Source: UBA5189 sp040389445 (GTDB taxonomy: Bacteria > Chloroflexota > Limnocylindria > Limnocylindrales > CSP1-4). From it: DNA of 64,000 bases. The position numbers were made by a program, and so were the translations under genes. Shown here in pieces: positions 59,540 through 64,000 of the stretch. Below the pieces are notes generated by a model that had not been told where the DNA came from, did not search any database, and saw only the letters and a list, made by a program, of their open reading frames with translations. How positions within the stretch are numbered: position 1 is the first letter of the stretch; every line of letters begins with the position of its first letter. The stretch is from contig JAZJZX010000007.1 in the NCBI GenBank assembly GCA_040389445.1, forward strand, positions 186,001 to 250,000. Reading direction: 5' to 3'.

Positions 59540-59700
59540 CTACCCGCTCACGATCGTGACGCCCATCGCCTCGCTGATCCGCGACCAATACTCGCCATAC
59601 CACTCCGAGAAGTCCGACAGGACGGCGGTATTCATGCCCCTGATTACAGGAACCCTCCGAAGTTGAAATCCAGGTAGAAGGGTCCACCTGAGTCGCCACC
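59540..59700 (-). pseudogene. C-terminal remnant of an S1-family secreted protease
   Basis: Minus-strand reading from about 59700 gives RGGDSGGPFYLDFNFGGFL (catalytic-serine motif GDSGGP) and then a stop; a neighbouring frame continues NTAVLSDFSEWYGEYWSRIS, EAMGVTIVSG, the usual last helix of trypsin-fold proteases. No upstream half is present, since sufS remnant sequence begins at 59719. A broken, frameshifted gene end. Confidence 0.7.
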
Positions 59701-59718
59701 GCGAAGGAGAGCCCGCCT

Positions 59719-60073
59719 CTACCCGAAGACTCGTTTGACCTCGGTGATACCGGCGATCAGCGCGTCGATGTCGGCGCGGGTGGTGTAGACGTTGAAGCTG
59801 GCCCGGGCCGTGGCCGTGGGGCACGGCCTGGGCGCCGTCGATGAGGACGAGCGCGCCGGCTTCGTGAGCCATCCGGGTCATCTCGGCGACGGGATTGATG
59901 GTCCCGAGGGTGTTGCTGACGTGGGTGAACGCCACGAGCTTCGGCTTGAGACGAAGGAGCACCTCGAAGACGTCGAGGCGTAGGATCCCGTCGTCGGTGA
60001 TCGGGATGAACTCGAGATCGGCGTCGCGTTCCTGCACGAGGAGCTGCCACGGGACGAGGTTCGCGTGGTGTTC
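59719..60073 (-). pseudogene. Decayed sufS copy: 3' end joined to an internal segment
   Basis: 59719-59818 matches the last 100 bp of sufS (62528 on); then it jumps to sequence matching about 63138-63395. About 510 bp is deleted at a GTGG microhomology, and the join shifts frame (after GAQAVPH). Scattered differences from intact sufS (for example RLKPK for KLKPK) show it is older than the paaD duplication. The homology begins at the stop codon. Confidence 0.88.
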
Positions 60074-60085
60074 GGTATCCGGCGA

Positions 60086-60958
60086 CTACCGAGTCACGAG
60101 TCGAGGCGGGAACGCGGAGCCGTCGAGAAGCACCCGATCGCCGAGAGGCTCGCTGAGGACGATGGTGAGCGGGACCTCGGGGTTCCCCTGGCAATCCTGG
60201 GCGCCCGGCCGGGGACGAACCGCAACAGCGATCAACACTGAAGCCGCGCCATAGACGATGAGCGGGTCGAGGATTCGGCCCTCGGGCGACTTGCCGCTTG
60301 CACACGCGGTCTCGACGATGAGGGTGTGGATCTCGCGACTCTCGGGACCCGGCGCGGGTGAACCCGGATCCAGCGACCACGTCGCTCCCCCGATGCCGTC
60401 GGGATAGGACACGGAGAGGGTGCAGGCTCCATAGGATCGCAGCGCCCAACCGGCTCCCGAGTCATAGACAGCGACCTGCATCCACGGGACGAGTGCTGTT
60501 CCCCTCGCAACGAACAGGACCTCGAGGCCGGCATCGGCGACCCGGTACCAGTCTGTCGGTGGGAGCGGGAGTTCCGGCGTCCAATCCTCCCGCACGGTCC
60601 TCCGCAGCTCGGCAGCCGCGCCATCTATCCAGTTCTCGGCCCCAGGGAAGGTGAATGCCTCGGGCGGAAAGCGGAGACCTTCGCCGCACCAAAGTGCGGG
60701 CCGCGTCACCCAGCTCGGGTCGAGAGATGGCGGAGGGACGGCCGACGGGAGCGGAGACTCGCTTGGGGCGGGAGTCGCGGACGGACTGGGTGTCTCGACG
60801 GGCGTCGCAAGAGGCGAGTCGCTAGGCAGCTGACCACCGCTTGGGCTCGAGATATCAACAGGCACCCCACACCCTGTGAGCAAGAGAAGCAGCCCCAACG
60901 CGCCAGTCGCCGTCACGCGCCGGGCTCTGGTCCCCCTATGGTTATAAAGTCGCCGCAT
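60086..60958 (-). CDS. Secreted lipoprotein of unknown function
   Basis: A 290-residue protein: signal peptide with basic head (RRLYNHRGTRARR), lipobox LLLLLTGC, a Ser/Pro/Thr-rich stalk (TPVETPSPSATPAPSESPLP) and a globular domain with five or six cysteines (ALWCGEGLRF, SYGACTLSVS, VETACASGK, AQDCQG). No family recognised. ATG 60958 gives a proper n-region. Downstream of the protease gene by 26 bp; likely one operon. Confidence 0.75.
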   Translation of the reverse strand: MRRLYNHRGTRARRVTATGALGLLLLLTGCGVPVDISSPSGGQLPSDSPLATPVETPSPSATPAPSESPLPSAVPPPSLDPSWVTRPALWCGEGLRFPPEAFTFPGAENWIDGAAAELRRTVREDWTPELPLPPTDWYRVADAGLEVLFVARGTALVPWMQVAVYDSGAGWALRSYGACTLSVSYPDGIGGATWSLDPGSPAPGPESREIHTLIVETACASGKSPEGRILDPLIVYGAASVLIAVAVRPRPGAQDCQGNPEVPLTIVLSEPLGDRVLLDGSAFPPRLVTR

Positions 60959-60984
60959 CGAACGTCTGGACGCGGCCGATCCGG

Positions 60985-62298
60985 CTAGCAGATCCCAGGA
61001 CAGGGCGGTGGGACGTTGATCCAAAGGGGTCCAAGTTCGGAGAGGGCCTGCTCGACGATGCCGAAGTTCCCCGATGTGTTCGAGAGCGTGCCAACCGCGA
61101 ACGCCTCCTGTGCGTTGTATCGTAGATAAATGGGTGACCCGCTGTCTCCGCCGATGGATGGGAGATTGGAGTCCCCGCCCCAGACGTAGTAGCCAGCCGT
61201 GTTGCTATACCAGCGGACCCACTGCGAAGTTACGGTCCCGCAGGAGATGGTTGCTGCCCTGCCGCGCGAGGCGCAGACGGGCATGCCCACCTGTGGATAG
61301 GTAGACCCGACGATCCAGCGCGGGTCGCCATACACGTAGTACCACGCCTGTGCGTCATCCATCTGAATCCGCATGAGGTCCTTACCTTCGGGGGCATAGA
61401 GAGTCGCCTGATCTGTGCCGACGACGTTGTTTCCCGCGATCCCGGGGTGGAGCCAGTTGTTCGAACCGCTGTAGCCGCAATGGCCAGCGGTCAGGAACTG
61501 ATCATCGAAGTTGTTGAGATACACGTGGAACGCCATCGTGCACTCGTTGTAGCTATCGATCACGCCCTTGTACAGCCGTACGCCGCCTTTCATCGGATAT
61601 GCACAGTTGTCCCGCGAGGTGCATGCCGTGTCCTCCGCCGGGTCTGCTCCAATGAGCCTTGACTGAACCCCGAGCTGGGAGGCGATTGAACCAAACCTGT
61701 CGGTGGCCGCCTCGACGGCCCGTGCGTCGATCTCGAACACGAGTTCTCCGCGGACCGAATCGACGGCAGCCGACTGCACTGGAACCTCCGGCAGGAAGCG
61801 CGCCCAAAGTTCCGCGCTGAGCTTCAGAGCGTCACTCAACGCAGCGTCGGTCACCTGGCGCTCCACGATTCGGAGACCGCGACTGGAGGCAGGCATCAAC
61901 CCGTCGATCTTCGCTGCAACGCTCTCTTCGATCTCCGTCAGCGCTACGACAAGTTCACCGTTGCTTGCAGAGTCGAAGTATGCCCCGGCGAGTGTCGGCA
62001 GATCCTCGAGTGCTGGCATGACGCTCTGCGCCACATCTACGGCGAACTGCATCCGACCTGGCAGGTCTACGCGACCTTCTTCGGCAGCTGTCATGGGGAT
62101 TCCCCACATGTCGCTTCCGACATCCGCGTCAGACTTCATCAGGCCTGCGGTTTCGGTCGGATCGGCCACAAGGCCGAGTGCGGCGCGACGCTCCAGGGCG
62201 GACGCAAGCTCAATTGAGTCGGGCAGCGAGGTTCCCGTTGCCGCCGGGGCCGCCACGAGAACGACCGCGAGCGCGACCCCGAGCGCGCTCGCGCCCAA
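60985..62298 (-). CDS. Secreted S1-family serine protease with streptogrisin-like prodomain
   Basis: A 437-residue precursor. Signal (GVALAVVLVAAPAATGTS); prodomain residues about 30-215 (LVVALTEIEESVAAKID, LRIVERQVTDAAL); catalytic domain with His in FLTAGHCGYSG and Ser in SIGGDSGSPIYL, plus several cysteine pairs. The Asp is less clear (LMRIQMDD is the candidate). Start appears to be TTG 62298 behind AGGTGG; there is no ATG in frame. It lies between the two sufS copies. Confidence 0.85.
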   Translation of the reverse strand: MGASALGVALAVVLVAAPAATGTSLPDSIELASALERRAALGLVADPTETAGLMKSDADVGSDMWGIPMTAAEEGRVDLPGRMQFAVDVAQSVMPALEDLPTLAGAYFDSASNGELVVALTEIEESVAAKIDGLMPASSRGLRIVERQVTDAALSDALKLSAELWARFLPEVPVQSAAVDSVRGELVFEIDARAVEAATDRFGSIASQLGVQSRLIGADPAEDTACTSRDNCAYPMKGGVRLYKGVIDSYNECTMAFHVYLNNFDDQFLTAGHCGYSGSNNWLHPGIAGNNVVGTDQATLYAPEGKDLMRIQMDDAQAWYYVYGDPRWIVGSTYPQVGMPVCASRGRAATISCGTVTSQWVRWYSNTAGYYVWGGDSNLPSIGGDSGSPIYLRYNAQEAFAVGTLSNTSGNFGIVEQALSELGPLWINVPPPCPGIC

Positions 62299-62527
62299 GA
62301 CTCGGTCCCACCTCAGGGGAACTCATCCATGGATGACCCGCTGCATCGCTGCACCTCCTCCAAGCCGCTCCGCGGTGGTCGGATGCCGGCGTCTCGTCGG
62401 CGCGAGTCACGCCGGATACAGACCTACGAGATAGCATCATGTACGTCCCCCCCCCAAGGATGTCAAGGGAGTTTTGCCACTGCCGGAGACGATGAGCCCG
62501 CGAGAGGCTCGCGTGCGCGACGCCCCC
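62299..62527. other. Spacer between the protease gene and sufS
   Basis: About 230 bp with a C-run (nine C at about 62450) and a short A/T-rich stretch (CATCATGTACG) that may hold the protease promoter. No gene is supported. Confidence 0.4.
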
Positions 62528-63889
62528 CTACCCGAAGACCCGTTTGACCTCGGCGATGCCGGCGATGAGGGCGTCGATGTCGGCGCGGGTGGTGTAGACG
62601 TTGAAGCTGGCCCGGGCCGTGGCCGCGAGATCGAGGCGCTCGTGGAGCGGCATCGTGCAGTGGTGGCCGGCCCGCACCGCAACGCCGGACCGATCCAGCA
62701 CCTGGGCGACGTCGTGCGGGTGGATGCCGGGGATATTGAACGGGATGACGCCGCCCCGGATCCCCGGGTCCATCGGGCCGTACAGGGCGAGGTCCGGGTG
62801 AGCGGCGGCCAGCGCCGGCAGCGCGTACTCCAGGAGTTCGCGCTCGTGCTCGCGGACGCGGCCCATACCGAGCGTGGCCAGGTACTCGGCGGCGGCCCCA
62901 AGGCCGATCGCCGCGGCGATGTCCGGGGTGCCCGCCTCGAACTTCCAGGGGATCTCGTTCCACTCGGACCGGCGAAGGTGGACCTCGCGGATCATCTCGC
63001 CGCCCGAAAGGAACGGGGGCATCGCCTCGAGCAGCTCGCGGCGAGCCCAGAGCGCACCGGATCCGGTGGGGCCCAGCATCTTGTGGCCGGAGAAGGCGTA
63101 GAAGTCGGCGCCGATCGCCTGCACGTCGACCGGCACGTGGGGCACGGCCTGGGCGCCGTCGATGAGGACGAGCGCGCCGGCTTCGTGAGCCATCCGGGTC
63201 ATCTCGGCGACGGGATTGATGGTCCCGAGGGTGTTGCTGACGTGGGTGAACGCGACGAGCTTCGGCTTGAGCTTCAGCAGCACCTCGAAGACGTCGAGGC
63301 GCAGGACCCCGTCGTCGGTGATCGGGATGAACTCGAGGTCGGCATCCTTCTCCTGGACGAGGAGCTGCCACGGGACGAGGTTGGCGTGGTGTTCCATCTC
63401 GGTCAGGACGATGACGTCGCCGCGAGTGATGTTCTTGCGGCCCCACGAGTACGCCACGAGGTTGATGGCCTCGGTCGCGTTGCGGGTGAACACGACCTCG
63501 TGCCGATCCGGCGCGTTGATGAACCGCGCGACGCTGGTCCGGGCCGCCTCGTAGGCCGCCGTGGATCGCTCGCCGATCTCATAGATCCCGCGGTGGACGT
63601 TCGCGTTGTACTCGCGGTAGTAGGCGTCCATCGCGTCGATGACCGCGAGGGGCTTCTGGCTCGTCGCCGCCGAGTCCAGGTAGACGAGCGGCCGACCGGT
63701 CGCGGTCGTCGTCGCGAGGATCGGAAACTCGGCCCGGATGACCTCGGGAGCCAGGCGACCGTCGCGAATCCTGGGATCGGCGGAGGCGACGGAGTCTTCC
63801 GTCGCGGCAGGTCCCTTGGTTGTGCTTCCCGCCGGCGCCCCCGCGCCAGGTGGGTTGCCGCTCGGGTCGGGTCGGGTCAGGATCGTCAT
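62528..63889 (-). CDS. sufS: Cysteine desulfurase SufS
   Basis: About 453 residues. PLP-binding Lys in FSGHKMLGPTGSG, His in TEMEHHANLVPW, active Cys in RAGHHCTMPLHERL, plus VYLDSAATSQKPLAVIDAMD. It takes sulfur from cysteine for SufU. ATG 63889 (MTILTRPD) with a disordered first 50 residues. Only the intact copy has a full frame; its 3' part also exists at 59719. Confidence 0.95.
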   Translation of the reverse strand: MTILTRPDPSGNPPGAGAPAGSTTKGPAATEDSVASADPRIRDGRLAPEVIRAEFPILATTTATGRPLVYLDSAATSQKPLAVIDAMDAYYREYNANVHRGIYEIGERSTAAYEAARTSVARFINAPDRHEVVFTRNATEAINLVAYSWGRKNITRGDVIVLTEMEHHANLVPWQLLVQEKDADLEFIPITDDGVLRLDVFEVLLKLKPKLVAFTHVSNTLGTINPVAEMTRMAHEAGALVLIDGAQAVPHVPVDVQAIGADFYAFSGHKMLGPTGSGALWARRELLEAMPPFLSGGEMIREVHLRRSEWNEIPWKFEAGTPDIAAAIGLGAAAEYLATLGMGRVREHERELLEYALPALAAAHPDLALYGPMDPGIRGGVIPFNIPGIHPHDVAQVLDRSGVAVRAGHHCTMPLHERLDLAATARASFNVYTTRADIDALIAGIAEVKRVFG

Positions 63890-63905
63890 CGGTCGGCCGC
63901 CGGCG

Positions 63906-64000
63906 TCAATGGGCGAGCACCGCCGGCTCGTCGAGCCGGAGGGCGTCGTCGGGAACGTCGACATCGAGGCCAGCCTCGCGAAGGATCGGGCCGTAGCCCT
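63906..64000 (-). CDS. Partial gene upstream of sufS, C-terminal 30 residues
   Basis: The frame ending in TGA at 63906 reads GYGPILREAGLDVDVPDDAL, then RLDEPAVLAH. It runs off the window. From gene order it may be another suf gene (sufC or sufD), but the fragment is too short to say. Confidence 0.5.
   Translation of the reverse strand, partial: GYGPILREAGLDVDVPDDALRLDEPAVLAH

Overview
The window is about 64 kb of high-GC bacterial DNA with dense, short-spaced operons; many junctions are 4-nt ATGA or GTGA overlaps. It carries F420-linked oxidoreductases, a SufU/SufS iron-sulfur system, a CysO/CysM/JAMM sulfur-carrier cysteine pathway, a heliorhodopsin and many PIN-domain toxins. This fits a monoderm-type lineage such as Chloroflexota (a Limnocylindria-like group) or possibly Actinobacteriota; that placement is inference. 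A run of 10 N at 40423-40432 shows a scaffolded draft or metagenome assembly. No rRNA, tRNA, CRISPR array, integrase or transposase was recognised.

Layout. 0.1-4.7 kb: F420-dependent oxidoreductase, then an OpuC-type osmoprotectant ABC transporter whose binding protein is circularly permuted. 4.8-13 kb: mixed metabolic genes (molybdopterin oxidoreductase, VOC, MOSC, a Phd/PIN module, XRE-cupin regulator, F420-NADP reductase-like protein, DOPA-dioxygenase-like protein, large serine hydrolase, ErpA/IscA). 13.0-13.75 kb: a non-coding block of three minisatellites. 13.75-16.1 kb: thiolase and 3-hydroxyacyl-CoA dehydrogenase. 16.1-19.5 kb: two toxin-antitoxin pairs around a PadR regulator with a frameshifted membrane partner, then a membrane protein. 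19.6-26 kb: phenylacetyl-CoA epoxidase operon (TetR-paaABCD), with an islet of secreted-protein genes between paaD and a duplicated copy of the paaD 3' end. 26.2-31.3 kb: surface/secreted proteins around an ECF sigma factor and a FecR-like protein with shared FN3-like repeats. 31.3-35.6 kb: two enoyl-CoA hydratases, EthD, alpha/beta hydrolase and flavin reductase. 35.6-38.5 kb: PadR genes, membrane protein, Cu/Zn superoxide dismutase, LolA/RseB-like protein. 38.7-43.8 kb: amino-acid permease, glutamine-synthetase-family enzyme, heliorhodopsin and a divergent MerR/B12-binding regulator with CarH photoreceptor residues. 44.2-53.7 kb: SDR, CPA2 antiporter, aldehyde dehydrogenase, Nudix hydrolase, purE and a GrpB-PurK fusion, nucleoside hydrolase. 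53.7-64 kb: JAMM peptidase, two more PIN modules, cysM-cysO-(rhodanese-ThiF)-peroxiredoxin, sufU, and sufS preceded by a decayed sufS copy and secreted protease and lipoprotein genes.

How parts work together. The paaABCD, hydratase, dehydrogenase and thiolase genes cover most of phenylacetyl-CoA catabolism, but the reductase PaaE, ligase PaaK and ring-opening PaaZ are not seen here. The JAMM-CysM-CysO-E1 genes form a protein-bound-thiocarboxylate route to cysteine, next to SufU/SufS, which consume cysteine for Fe-S clusters. The heliorhodopsin, CarH-like regulator and glutamine synthetase look like a light-linked nitrogen-metabolism locus.

Most notable: the light-sensing island, the permuted binding protein, two loci where a gene's 3' end is duplicated up to its stop codon around genes for secreted proteins, and one palindrome (TATATCG-N5-CGATATA) at four distant promoters.
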